Assembly (NCBI GenBank): GCA_964545925.1
Contig: CAZJHM010000008.1
Span: 1 to 26,854, forward strand
From: CAZJHM01 sp964545925
GTDB lineage: Archaea; Iainarchaeota; Iainarchaeia; Iainarchaeales; CAZJHM01
Reading direction: 5' to 3'
Length of the DNA stretch: 26,854 bases
Shown here in pieces: positions 13,320 to 22,038 of this stretch. The number at the start of each line of letters is the position of its first letter. Position 1 is the first letter of the stretch. The position numbers were made by a program, and so were the translations under genes. The notes beneath the pieces are model-generated. The model made no database searches. It had not been told where the DNA came from and saw only the letters and a list, made by a program, of their open reading frames with translations.

Positions 13320-13538
13320 ATGGATATAATTTTTCAATTATTAGGAATCGCAGGACTTCTTTTGATAACCTTTGGTGTTATAGCAAAAAAAAGAAGACAA
13401 CAAGATAAAGTATATATCACAGGAGGAATTTTCTTGTTTGCATACAGCTGGTCATTAGGAAACATGATTTTCATAATTCTCCAAATTGTGTTCATAGCTG
13501 CCGCCCTTTATGATTATTTTCAAAAAAAGAAAAACTAA
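13320..13538 (+). CDS. Small membrane protein, about three TM helices
   Basis: This 72-residue protein has a first hydrophobic segment at about residues 3-22 (IIFQLLGIAGLLLITFGVIA), a basic loop KKRRQQDK, and two further segments at about 31-45 and 47-66. It ends YDYFQKKKN. It resembles short proteins of the lipid-A-like or CBU_0592-like type only in topology, and no family is assigned. An AATTAAAAAC element lies about 22-27 nt before the ATG. It is divergent from the GNAT-like gene and convergent with sufU. Confidence 0.6.
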   Translation: MDIIFQLLGIAGLLLITFGVIAKKRRQQDKVYITGGIFLFAYSWSLGNMIFIILQIVFIAAALYDYFQKKKN

Positions 13539-13577
13539 TTAAAATCTTTTAGAAAAAATAAAATTTCCAAAAAGAAA

Positions 13578-13973
13578 TCATTTTTCAGAATCTTTTTTCT
13601 TAAGATATTCCCTTAAGCATTCTTTGAAAGATTCTATACTGAAAAGAGTGCAGTGTCCTCTTTTTTCAATTGTCTTTCCTAAAGTATCCATCATTTCTTT
13701 TTTATCTGCTTCTAAAACATCTTGAATTTTCATACCTTCAAATGAACGAGCAGATAATTCACAACCAATCATACTTAAAGCACAACCCATTGAATCATAC
13801 TTAACTTCTTTAATTACATCTCCTTCAATACGAACATAATACTGAACCCAATCCCCACAAGCATTGTTTTGCATTGGACAACTAATATCTGGATTAGACA
13901 TTTGCCCTTTATGTTCTAAATTCTGATACATTTCCCAAACTTTATCTCCATACAAATCTTTAAAACTCTGCAT
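13578..13973 (-). CDS. sufU: Iron-sulfur cluster scaffold/sulfur acceptor, SufU/IscU-like
   Basis: This 131-residue protein has the three conserved cysteines of the U-type scaffold family: Cys39 in NNACGDW (with Asp41), Cys64 in DSMGCALSMIGCELSARS, and Cys108 in RGHCTLFS. It either accepts sulfur from the cysteine desulfurase or builds Fe-S clusters. It lies 38 bp downstream of sufS on the same strand, an operon as in Gram-positive bacteria. A strong GAGGTGAT Shine-Dalgarno precedes the ATG at 13973, as expected for an internal cistron. SufB, SufC and SufD are not in the window. Whether it acts as a scaffold or as a Zn-dependent sulfur transferase cannot be settled from sequence. Confidence 0.88.
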   Translation of the reverse strand: MQSFKDLYGDKVWEMYQNLEHKGQMSNPDISCPMQNNACGDWVQYYVRIEGDVIKEVKYDSMGCALSMIGCELSARSFEGMKIQDVLEADKKEMMDTLGKTIEKRGHCTLFSIESFKECLREYLKKKDSEK

Positions 13974-13992
13974 TTCATATCACCTCAATTTA

Positions 13993-14013
13993 GAACTTTT
14001 CAAAGAAAAGTTC
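13993..14013 (-). repeat. Perfect 9-bp hairpin between sufS and sufU
   Basis: Arms GAACTTTTC and GAAAAGTTC with a 3-nt loop overlap the last bases of the sufS stop codon and end about 15 nt before the sufU Shine-Dalgarno. It belongs to the same AACTTTT hairpin type seen around the tRNAs. Confidence 0.7.
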
Positions 14014-15229
14014 ATATACAATCTTCTTTTTCCTCTTCTTTCTTACCATCAAAGAATTTTATGCATTCCTCTAAAGAAGAAATTAAATAATCAACTTCTT
14101 CAAGAGTATTGTAAAAATAAAATGAAGCACGAGTTGTTGGTCCATTTGCTAAAAGACGAGAAAAAGGATGTGCACAATGCATTCCACTACGGACTGCAAT
14201 ATTTTTAGAATCCAAGAAATTTGCAACATCATGAGGATGTCCGCCATGAACTTTAAAAGTTAGAACAGGCCCACGATTTTCTAAACTCCCAAAAATATCA
14301 ATTCCTATATTTTGAGCTTTATGGAAAAGACGAGAAGAAATCTTTTTTTCTTGTTCTTCTATATTATCCCAACCAATTTTATCTAAATAATCCAAAGCAG
14401 CTCCAAACCCAATTGCTCCACCTATGTCTGGAGTTCCTGCTTCATATTTCTGTGGCATATTAGCAGGAACATAATCATCTAAAGAAACATCTTTTATCAT
14501 ATCTCCCCCCACCAAAAAAGTTGGCAAATCTTCAGCAAGAGAAGGATTACACAAAAGAACTCCTATTCCTGTGGGCCCACACATCTTATGAGAAGAAAAA
14601 GCAATAAAATCAGCATTTGTTTTACGGAAATCAAATTTCTCATGAGGAGATAATTGAGCTGCATCTAAAACAGTTATTGCTCCACAATCTTTAGCATGCT
14701 TGAGAACTTCTCTGTAAGGAGTGGAAATTCCAGTTACATTTGAACATGCACTTACAGAAACTAAACCAGTTTTCCTATCAATTAATTTATCTAAATTTTC
14801 AAGTTGAAGAACTCCGTCTTTTCCAACATCTATAAATTTTAAATTAACACCTTTTCCTTTAGAAAGCATTTGCCAAGGAATCAAGTTTGCATGATGTTCA
14901 AGTTTGGAAGTAACTATATCTTTGTTGAAATTAGATTTAAGCAAAACATGGGCAATTAAATTCAAAGATTCAGTTGTATTGCGAGTAAAAACAACTCCTT
15001 TTTCAGAAACATTATAAGTCTTAGCTGTTTTTTCATGTGCTTTTTCATATTCTTCTGAAGAACGAATACTTAAACGATGTAATCCTCTGTGTATATTTGC
15101 TCTGTATTCAGTGTAATATTCACGAACTTTATCCAAAACAAACAAAGGAGTCTGGCTTGAAGCCGCATTATCCAGATAAACAATGTCTTTTAAGACAGGA
15201 AAATCCTTGCGAATAGCATCTAAATTCAT
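14012..15229 (-). CDS. sufS: Cysteine desulfurase SufS
   Basis: This 405-residue PLP-dependent class V aminotransferase-fold enzyme releases sulfur from cysteine for Fe-S cluster and probably tRNA thiolation pathways. It shows YLDNAASSQTP near the N-terminus, LEHHANLIPW (the His that stacks on PLP), VLDAAQLSPH (the PLP-binding Asp), SSHKMCGPTGIG with the Schiff-base Lys215, and the RSGMHCAHP loop with catalytic Cys352 (SufS/CsdA, group II type). Length is typical. The C-terminus is a short acidic tail (KKEEEKEDC). A TTTTAATT box lies about 21 nt before the ATG at 15229, and sufU follows in the operon. Confidence 0.95.
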   Translation of the reverse strand: MNLDAIRKDFPVLKDIVYLDNAASSQTPLFVLDKVREYYTEYRANIHRGLHRLSIRSSEEYEKAHEKTAKTYNVSEKGVVFTRNTTESLNLIAHVLLKSNFNKDIVTSKLEHHANLIPWQMLSKGKGVNLKFIDVGKDGVLQLENLDKLIDRKTGLVSVSACSNVTGISTPYREVLKHAKDCGAITVLDAAQLSPHEKFDFRKTNADFIAFSSHKMCGPTGIGVLLCNPSLAEDLPTFLVGGDMIKDVSLDDYVPANMPQKYEAGTPDIGGAIGFGAALDYLDKIGWDNIEEQEKKISSRLFHKAQNIGIDIFGSLENRGPVLTFKVHGGHPHDVANFLDSKNIAVRSGMHCAHPFSRLLANGPTTRASFYFYNTLEEVDYLISSLEECIKFFDGKKEEEKEDCI

Positions 15230-15409
15230 AATTAAATAATCAAAACAACTAATTAAAACCCTTATGGTACTTTGGACAATTGCAATAAGAAAAATACAAC
15301 AATAAACGAAAAAAAGCAGTTTGAAAAAAAGACATTAAATCTTTTGGTAATTTTTTTAGGAAAGAAATCATTTTAAAAAGCATTCCTTGCTTATTCCATA
15401 TGTGATTTT

Positions 15410-16642
15410 ATGGCAAAAAAGAAGAAAATAATCAATAAAAAACCAATTGAAAATAAACCTCTTGAAAAAAAAGAAAACCAAGTTGATAAAAAGGAAAATA
15501 AAACTCCTTTTTTAGAAAAACAATTTTTAGGAATAAGTTATCAATTATGGTTAATTGCCATAATATTAATTGGAATTGCAATCGTATTTGTATATGCTCA
15601 ATATAAAGGCCCACAAGAATTAAATCCAGAAGATATAACCGGAGGAGCAGGAAAATTGCAAATAATAATAGTTACAGATGAGTTAGATTGTGAAAACTGC
15701 TATATAAACTCACCTTTGATAAAAATCTTAGAAAAAAATAAAATCCAATACAAAGTTCTATTGCTTGAAAAAGACAGTACAGAAAGAAAAGCTTTAATCC
15801 AAGAATATGATATAAAACATTTTCCAACTTATTTGATTGATGTTAGTTCAATTACAGATAATATGTTAATAGAAAAAGCAAATGGAGAAAAATCCAATTT
15901 ATTAAATATCTTAAAATATTATGAAAATAATTTCAAGAAGCTAGCATCATACAGAGAAATACCTATATATAATTTAAAATTCTATGAAACAGAAAATGTC
16001 TATGTAGTAGAAGATATTTTTGAGTGGGATTATGAACAGCATATCTCACACATAGTTAATGCAAACACAACAGATACAAAAATGAAATTATTTTATGATC
16101 CTTTTAGTCCATATTTCTTAATAAATTATTCAGAAATAAAAAGTAAATTATCACAAATAGATATGGATTTTTATTTTTTAGGACAAGAAACAAGTGAATT
16201 TTCAAATGCATATTATTCTGGAAATGCAGATTATGCTGGATGGTTAAATGTACCTAATTATTTCGTATGTATGTCCAGACAAGGGTTATTCTGGGAATTT
16301 GCAGATGAATATGTAAAAGTTTATTGTGATATAAACTCAATAGAAGACAGTGCAAATTGTTCTCAAAGTCCTTATTTTGGTAAACCTCTTTTGGAACCTC
16401 AACTAACTCCAATAAAAGAAAAATTAGTCAAAGAAGGAAAACTAAATCAAACAAAATTTGCAATTTGTTTTGGAGAAGGAGCAAAGGAGATAAAAGCAGA
16501 TTCTAAAATGGCAAGCAACCTCTATATAAGTGAAGTTCCTGCTTTAGTCAAAGGAAATACATATCAAGGATTCTTAGCAAATATAGAAACCTTTATTTGT
16601 GGATTTGAGGAATTTTATTCTTTGAAAATGTGCTCTGAATGA
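15410..16642 (+). CDS. Membrane-anchored double thioredoxin-fold protein
   Basis: This 410-residue protein has a Lys-rich cytoplasmic tail (1 to about 42), one TM helix (about 45-64) and a large extracellular part. The first thioredoxin-like domain has DELDCENCYINS (Cys94, Cys97, a CxxC active site) and HFPTYLID with the cis-Pro position. A second domain starts near KLFYDPFSPYF (about 228-236), where the position of the usual CxxC reads FSPY, so it lacks the redox pair. It ends with a cis-Pro-like ISEVPALV and several scattered Cys. It may be a thiol oxidase or isomerase for secreted proteins. The gene overlaps the next (HemK2-like) by ATGA, a coupling with no obvious functional logic. Confidence 0.75.
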   Translation: MAKKKKIINKKPIENKPLEKKENQVDKKENKTPFLEKQFLGISYQLWLIAIILIGIAIVFVYAQYKGPQELNPEDITGGAGKLQIIIVTDELDCENCYINSPLIKILEKNKIQYKVLLLEKDSTERKALIQEYDIKHFPTYLIDVSSITDNMLIEKANGEKSNLLNILKYYENNFKKLASYREIPIYNLKFYETENVYVVEDIFEWDYEQHISHIVNANTTDTKMKLFYDPFSPYFLINYSEIKSKLSQIDMDFYFLGQETSEFSNAYYSGNADYAGWLNVPNYFVCMSRQGLFWEFADEYVKVYCDINSIEDSANCSQSPYFGKPLLEPQLTPIKEKLVKEGKLNQTKFAICFGEGAKEIKADSKMASNLYISEVPALVKGNTYQGFLANIETFICGFEEFYSLKMCSE

Positions 16643-17196
16643 AGCATAAAATAATATACAAAGATTTGGAATATTTTAACTTTAAGATAGACATCTTCTC
16701 AGATGTTTATGATATAAGGGAAGACACTCTTCTTCTTTGTAAATCTCTTTTAGAAGAAAAAGGAAGAAATGCATTAGTTCTTTGTTGTGGAGCAGGATTA
16801 GAAGGCTTAATTTTAACAAGAAAAAATTTCCAGACAACTTGTATAGACATAAATCCAATAGCTGTGGAGAATGCTAAACACAATTTTGAAAAAAACAAAC
16901 TAAAAGGTGAGTTTTTAATAAGTAATTTGTTTGAAAAAATCCAAGGAAAATTTGATGTAATTGTTTGTAATCCTCCTTATGTTCCATCTGATGAAATAAA
17001 ACACTTAGATTTAGATGGAGGAAAAAATGGAAGAGAAATAATAGATAAAATTCTTTCTAAATATTCAGAATATCTAAAAGAAAATGGAAGAATGTATCTT
17101 CTTGTTTCTTCTTTAAATAATATAAACAAAGGAAAAATAGTTGCAAAGCAAAAATTGGATTTTGAAGAATTGCAAGTCCTTTGTTTTAAGAAATAA
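16639..17196 (+). CDS. HemK2/Mtq2-type protein-glutamine methyltransferase
   Basis: This 185-residue SAM-dependent methyltransferase has the order expected for the archaeal/eukaryotic HemK2 family: VYDIREDTLLL near residues 23-33, motif I LVLCCGAGLEGL, the acidic CIDINPIAVENA, the catalytic NPPY (CNPPYVPSDE), and the family-specific LDGGKNGREIIDKIL. Family members methylate the GGQ glutamine of release factor aRF1/eRF1, and some methylate other targets including lysine. The compact size without an N-terminal domain is normal. The ATG overlaps the stop of the thioredoxin-fold gene (ATGA), so it is co-translated with it. Confidence 0.88.
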   Translation: MKHKIIYKDLEYFNFKIDIFSDVYDIREDTLLLCKSLLEEKGRNALVLCCGAGLEGLILTRKNFQTTCIDINPIAVENAKHNFEKNKLKGEFLISNLFEKIQGKFDVIVCNPPYVPSDEIKHLDLDGGKNGREIIDKILSKYSEYLKENGRMYLLVSSLNNINKGKIVAKQKLDFEELQVLCFKK

Positions 17197-17283
17197 AAAT
17201 ATTGAAAAAACACTCAGTCAGGCAGAAAGAAACTCCGACGAAAAAAAAGAAAGCAATAAAAACACAATCCTTCTTTTTCTAAT

Positions 17284-18096
17284 ATGTTTAAATTTTCAAA
17301 GAAAACAAAACTAATTTTAGTTTTTCTAATATTTGTTTTTTTCTCAGGCTGTTTGGAAATTCAAGAAGAAAAAAAAGAATTCAAAGAAATTCCACTCGGA
17401 GACTCAATAAAAATTGCAAACTGGAATCTGCAGATTTTCGGGCAATCCAAAGCCTCTGATAACAACCTAATGAACTTCTACAAAGAAAAAATAGACAACT
17501 ATGATATTATTTTTATTCAGGAAATAAGAGATGCAGAAGGAACTGCATTTGAATCTTTATGTGTATTGTTAAAAGAATACGATTGTAATATTTCTTCAAG
17601 AACAGGAAGAACATCAAGTAAAGAACAATATGGAATTATCTACAAAAAAGGAATCAAATTAGAAGAATTAAAAGATTATAATCCTAGCCCAGAAAATCAG
17701 TGGGAAAGACCTCCAATAAAAGCAGAGTTTGATATAAATGGATATTATTTAATTGCTTATAACATACATACTAAGCCTTCGGATGTTCCAAATGAACTCT
17801 CAGCTTTAGAAGCAATAATAGATGTAAATGGAAATATAGTCATACTTGGAGACTTAAATGCAGATTGTGATTATTACAACAATGAAAAAGAAACCCATTT
17901 TGAAGAATGGAAATGGTTAATAAAAGATAATGAGGACACTACAACTGGAAATACAAATTGTGCATATGATAGAATAATAATCAACAAAGAAGCAGAAGAA
18001 GAATTTATCTCTTATGGAATTGATAACCAAGGAATAAATAAAGAAATTTCAGACCATTATTTAGTTTGGGCTGAATTTTCAATCCAAGAGGTTTAA
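17284..18096 (+). CDS. Lipoprotein DNase I-like endonuclease/exonuclease/phosphatase
   Basis: This 270-residue protein begins with a lipoprotein signal (ILVFLIFVFFSGC, Cys23) and so should be anchored outside the cell membrane. The rest has the EEP/DNase I motifs in order: ANWNLQIFG (Asn48), FIQEIRD (Glu80, metal ligand), EQYGIIYK, IAYNIHTKP (His), GDLNADCD (Asp190, Asn192), TTGNTNCAYDRI, and SDHYLVWAEF (Asp257, His258). NCAYDRI is especially like true DNase I. Predicted activity is degradation of external DNA, useful for scavenging nucleotides in an organism with few biosynthetic genes. A phosphatase role is possible but less likely. An AATAAAAAC box lies about 20 nt before the ATG. Confidence 0.85.
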   Translation: MFKFSKKTKLILVFLIFVFFSGCLEIQEEKKEFKEIPLGDSIKIANWNLQIFGQSKASDNNLMNFYKEKIDNYDIIFIQEIRDAEGTAFESLCVLLKEYDCNISSRTGRTSSKEQYGIIYKKGIKLEELKDYNPSPENQWERPPIKAEFDINGYYLIAYNIHTKPSDVPNELSALEAIIDVNGNIVILGDLNADCDYYNNEKETHFEEWKWLIKDNEDTTTGNTNCAYDRIIINKEAEEEFISYGIDNQGINKEISDHYLVWAEFSIQEV

Positions 18097-18122
18097 AAAC
18101 ACTTTCAAGAAAAAAGATAAAT

Positions 18123-18821
18123 ATGAAACCCAGCAGACCACAAATAAAAAGAATGGAACAACAAAAAAGAGAAAAAGGCACAACTATGCAAGAAGCAATA
18201 AAGAAGGCCAGAAAAGTAAGGGAATTATTTGAAGTTCAAGAAAGAGGAATTAGAAACTTAAGAAATTTTTTAGGTAAAGAAACTTTTGAAGCAGAGAATT
18301 CTTTGAGAACAGTTCTTGCAAAACAAGTTCTGCAAGAATTCAGAGATAGAATAAAAAAAGGAGAAAGAATATCTGTTTTTGATTTTGGAGCAGGGCACGG
18401 AACTCTTCTTCTTTGGGCAAAAGAAAGACTAGGAGCTAAAACAGGAGGTGCAGAAATAGATGAATATTTACATAGATTTTCAGAAACTCAGAAATTAGGA
18501 GTAAAAAGAATGAATAGTGCAAATCCAGAACTAAGAAGACAAGGAAAACAAGACTTGACTTTTTCCTTGAATTTCCTTGAAGATATTATTATTGGAGATA
18601 GAAAAAAAATAGAGGCAACAATGGACAATATTGCTGAAATGACAAAAAAAGGGGGAAAAAGTATTCATGTTTTAACAACTTTTGGAGCAAATGGAAACTT
18701 GGCAGTTAGTAAAAAAGATTTTGAAAAAAGAGGATTTAGAATTGATTATTGGGGAATAGCAGGAAACACTCCACAAACAAAATATGTTTTTTTAATCAAA
18801 GCTACTAAAATCAAAGACTAG
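18123..18821 (+). CDS. Rossmann methyltransferase-like protein
   Basis: This 232-residue protein has a helical N-terminal region (about 1-70) with many Arg, Lys and Glu. A SAM-binding motif I follows (SVFDFGAGHGTLLLWA, about residues 82-97), then AEIDEYLHRF in the position of motif II. FSLNFLEDIIIG may replace the catalytic motif IV, and LTTFGANGNLAVSKKDFEKRG looks like the later strands. No target-specific motif is seen, so the substrate is unknown. The TTTAAAAA box at 18092-18099 overlaps the stop of the nuclease gene and lies 23 nt before the ATG, supporting this start and its own promoter. Confidence 0.7.
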   Translation: MKPSRPQIKRMEQQKREKGTTMQEAIKKARKVRELFEVQERGIRNLRNFLGKETFEAENSLRTVLAKQVLQEFRDRIKKGERISVFDFGAGHGTLLLWAKERLGAKTGGAEIDEYLHRFSETQKLGVKRMNSANPELRRQGKQDLTFSLNFLEDIIIGDRKKIEATMDNIAEMTKKGGKSIHVLTTFGANGNLAVSKKDFEKRGFRIDYWGIAGNTPQTKYVFLIKATKIKD

Positions 18822-18878
18822 TTTTTCACAAAGAAGATTTATTTGAAAAAATAAATGGATTTTATTCTCAAAAAAAAA

Positions 18879-21695
18879 TCAGAGAAGAGTTCCAGAATAA
18901 GCATCTATGTGAAGTATGCGAGCATTTCCTTTTTCTTTCAAGACAACTTCATAAACAGGAATAAACAATTCTTCAATTTTTATAATGTCTATCTTGTTCC
19001 AAAGTTTTTTCAAATTCTCAATAAGCATTGATTTTGGATAACGAGGAGATTCAACAGCCAAAGATTCAACATCTATTCTTTCCATTCTATCTAAAGAAGA
19101 AAGAAGAGAAGAGGAAGGGGAATATGGTAAATCTAAAAATTCAGGTTTGAAATAAACTGTATTTCCATGTTTCTGCATAGATAATAAGTTCTTATCAGAA
19201 AGATTCTTGAGTATTCTTTTGATTAGTTTTTCATCTCCAAATTCTTTTTCAATTGCTTCTTGTTCTCTTTCTTTTCCATTCAAGATAGAAAGAATCTGAA
19301 CTTCAGGAGATTTTAGATCTTGCAAGCGAGAAAATCCACGGGAATATACAAAAGATTTATTGTAGAAATGGATAAACTCTCCTTTTGTTGCATCAAAATA
19401 TGCACTCATACTTACAAATGCTCCTGCTTTCTTTAAAACTTTGTATTTAATATGATAAAGAGGAAAATATTTCAAAGAAACACTTTCTGCATCCTCATTT
19501 TTCCCAAAAACAAAAAATTTTTTTTTCTTTCTAATCTTTTCAACAATTTCTCTGGCATTGTCTTCTGTAAGAAGGCGAGGAATTGCATAAAGAGATAAAG
19601 AATCTTCTCCAGATATTTTAGCTTTGCGAGATTCATTAATTATTTCTTTGGAAATATCATCCATAGATTCATATTCTGCAATTTCTTCTTCATATTCTGG
19701 TTTTTTTATCATTGTCTTATCTTTGGAAAGAACAAATCCTTCTAAAAGAAGTGCATCTTTGACATTGGAGAGTTTTCCTTTTGCAGAATATTTGCTATTA
19801 AGAGTATCAAGTGCTTTTGCTAAAGCTTCTAATTCAATATAGCCTTGTTCAGAAATTCTTTTGCGAGCCATTCCAATAGCTAAAGCTTCAACTTCATCAT
19901 CAGATAATCTTTTTGTAATTTCAGCTGTATCTGATTCTCTTCCTTCATGTTGTGACATTCTTGGCCTAACTTTAATCACAAATGAACGACTTGTTTCTTC
20001 TGTTCTGTCTCCTGTTAAAGCTACTCCAACAGGCAGAGTTTTGATAAAAGAACTGCTTTTATAATTGCGAGGAATAATTGTAGGAGTTCTTTTGTAAATA
20101 GCTTTTATATCATCATCAAAAACTAATTTATGTGACATTATAACATCTAACTGACTCAAGACACGAGTGTCTATTGCTGAAGGTTGTTGAGTTGCAAAAA
20201 CCAAAGAACATCCTGGTTGTCTTCCTTGTTTAACATATTCAACAATTGCTGTAGAAGCTGGAGTTCTAACATTTCCACTTGGGATTAAAGTATGAGCTTC
20301 ATCTATAAACAACCATGTTGGTGGAATCTCATATTCCATTAATTGATCATAATCCACTAAAGAAGGTTTGTCTTGTTTTTCTTTGCGAGTGTTTATTTTT
20401 CTTGCTGATAAAAGTCTACGGGCTAATAAACCAATAACCAAAGCACTTACATTGTCTTCTAAGAAAGAAGTATCTATAATTGTTAATTGCTTTGTCTTGC
20501 TTAATTCAGTTAAAGGTGTTCCTTTACCATCAAAAATTCCCCAATTTTTAGCAGCTTCAAAACGAGAAGCTAAAGCCCTAAGAGAATCTGGCTTATATCC
20601 TTTGTCACTGCTTGTCAATTCAGAATCTTTTTCTAAACAATCAGTTAAATCCTGTAAAGTATAATTTATTCCTTTTGATTTTACTTTTTTTCCTTCTTTA
20701 TCTATATATCCTTCTCTTGTTTTTTGTAAAACTTTTTCTAAAAGAAGTCCCCCTGGACTAAATCTTTCTATACTAAAAGTCAAGCACCAGTCTTCTGCTG
20801 TTAAAAGAGAAGGTTTAATTGAAAAAGTCTTATCATAAGTAGTTGCAGGAATTTTATCCTTGATTCCCTCTGGAACAAAAACTTTCAGATTGTTTAATCC
20901 TTTTGGCTCCAAACCCCATTCAGCTAATTTCTCAAGTTCTTTTTTATCTTTGTTTGGATATTTCATTGACCAAAAAACTCCAATTGGGTCAATAACTATT
21001 ACTCCAACTTCTTGATTTTTCAAAGCTAATTCTTCAGCAATAACACCTAAAACATAAGATTTTCCTGAACCACGAGCTCCGCATACAAACACAACATGCG
21101 GATTCATTGAATCTAAAAGAACATTCTTATCTTTTAGTTGCTCTTCTCCCACTTTTCCTATGAAAAGTCCAGCTCTTTCTCCCCACTTTTCATAAACACT
21201 TTTCTTTCTTCCCATAAAGAAATTTCCTTCTTTACTTTGAAGCATTTTCAAAAAAGGTTTTATTTCTCCATTATCTTGATTTTCTTTTGATTCTTCAGCT
21301 TTTTTAAGTATTATTTGTTTTATTTTGTCTTTTGTTTCATTTTTTTCTTCCTTTTTTTTTCTTCTGCTTTCTTTTTCCAAAGGTTTTTCAGAATCTGGAA
21401 TTCCCTCATAAATTGAATCTTCTTTTGCTTCCAAAGCATCTTTATTGAAATCATCTTTTTCTACAAAATCATTCTCCTTTCCTTCAAAATCCTTTTCTTC
21501 CTCAGGATTTTCCTCAGAATCATCATCTCCAAGAATCTTTCCTTTTTCAGTTTTTTTAATTAAATTAGATTCATCTCTAAACTCACTAAATCTATCATTT
21601 TCAATCTTGGATTTCTTTTCCAAAGCTTGTTTTTCTCTTGCTTTTTTAAGTTCAGAGTCTTCGCCAAAAACATCATCAAAAATATCTCTTTCCAT
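18879..21695 (-). CDS. Large HerA/FtsK-type ATPase (DUF87-like)
   Basis: This 938-residue protein opens with a very charged, probably disordered region (1 to about 140). The ATPase core has Walker A GARGSGKS (Gly206-Ser213), VIVIDPIGVFW, Walker B LFIDEAH (Asp465, Glu466) and the HerA-like FATQQPSAIDTRVLSQLD. The C-terminal part (about 690-938) has beta segments (YFPLYHIKYKVL, FIPVYEVVLKEKGNARI) that recall PepSY-like repeats, with a winged-helix-like piece between (ILSILNGKEREQEAIEKEF). Such ATPases pump or unwind DNA. Archaeal HerA usually sits with NurA, Mre11 and Rad50, none of which is here. It may therefore be a distinct DNA translocase or a conjugation/secretion-type ATPase. Confidence 0.85.
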   Translation of the reverse strand: MERDIFDDVFGEDSELKKAREKQALEKKSKIENDRFSEFRDESNLIKKTEKGKILGDDDSEENPEEEKDFEGKENDFVEKDDFNKDALEAKEDSIYEGIPDSEKPLEKESRRKKKEEKNETKDKIKQIILKKAEESKENQDNGEIKPFLKMLQSKEGNFFMGRKKSVYEKWGERAGLFIGKVGEEQLKDKNVLLDSMNPHVVFVCGARGSGKSYVLGVIAEELALKNQEVGVIVIDPIGVFWSMKYPNKDKKELEKLAEWGLEPKGLNNLKVFVPEGIKDKIPATTYDKTFSIKPSLLTAEDWCLTFSIERFSPGGLLLEKVLQKTREGYIDKEGKKVKSKGINYTLQDLTDCLEKDSELTSSDKGYKPDSLRALASRFEAAKNWGIFDGKGTPLTELSKTKQLTIIDTSFLEDNVSALVIGLLARRLLSARKINTRKEKQDKPSLVDYDQLMEYEIPPTWLFIDEAHTLIPSGNVRTPASTAIVEYVKQGRQPGCSLVFATQQPSAIDTRVLSQLDVIMSHKLVFDDDIKAIYKRTPTIIPRNYKSSSFIKTLPVGVALTGDRTEETSRSFVIKVRPRMSQHEGRESDTAEITKRLSDDEVEALAIGMARKRISEQGYIELEALAKALDTLNSKYSAKGKLSNVKDALLLEGFVLSKDKTMIKKPEYEEEIAEYESMDDISKEIINESRKAKISGEDSLSLYAIPRLLTEDNAREIVEKIRKKKKFFVFGKNEDAESVSLKYFPLYHIKYKVLKKAGAFVSMSAYFDATKGEFIHFYNKSFVYSRGFSRLQDLKSPEVQILSILNGKEREQEAIEKEFGDEKLIKRILKNLSDKNLLSMQKHGNTVYFKPEFLDLPYSPSSSLLSSLDRMERIDVESLAVESPRYPKSMLIENLKKLWNKIDIIKIEELFIPVYEVVLKEKGNARILHIDAYSGTLL

Positions 21696-21747
21696 CTTTT
21701 ATATTAGAACTATTCCTTTTAATATGTTTTCCTTTTGCAGAAATAAA

Positions 21748-22038
21748 TTAAATTTTTGAGAGATAATTTTCTAAATCTTTATAATCATTTTTTCTTTCAA
21801 GCAAACAAACCAAAATAATATCTGGTTCAATAACAACATAAATAAGACGTGTTTCTTTGTTTTGAAGATTTAAACATATTCTAAAAACCTTTGAAAATTT
21901 CTTAGAATGTATTCTTTTGAACCTATAAGGATTTTCAACTAATAGATTTATTTTTGATTCAATTATTTTCTTACTTTGAGAATCCAATTTAGATATTTGT
22001 TTCAAGAAAAAAGGCAATATTTTCAGTTTAAAACTCAT
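21748..22038 (-). CDS. RelE/ParE-type toxin
   Basis: This 96-residue protein follows the RelE-superfamily plan: KILPFFLKQISKLDSQSKKI (N-terminal helices), ENPYRFKRIHSKKFSKVFRI, then RLIYVVIEPDIILVCLLERKNDY (central strands and the usual arginine before the LIY strand). Members cut ribosome-bound mRNA or inhibit gyrase; the target here is unknown. The start overlaps the stop of the upstream antitoxin gene by 4 nt, the usual antitoxin-first arrangement. It lies 52 bp from the HerA-like gene on the same strand. Confidence 0.8.
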   Translation of the reverse strand: MSFKLKILPFFLKQISKLDSQSKKIIESKINLLVENPYRFKRIHSKKFSKVFRICLNLQNKETRLIYVVIEPDIILVCLLERKNDYKDLENYLSKI

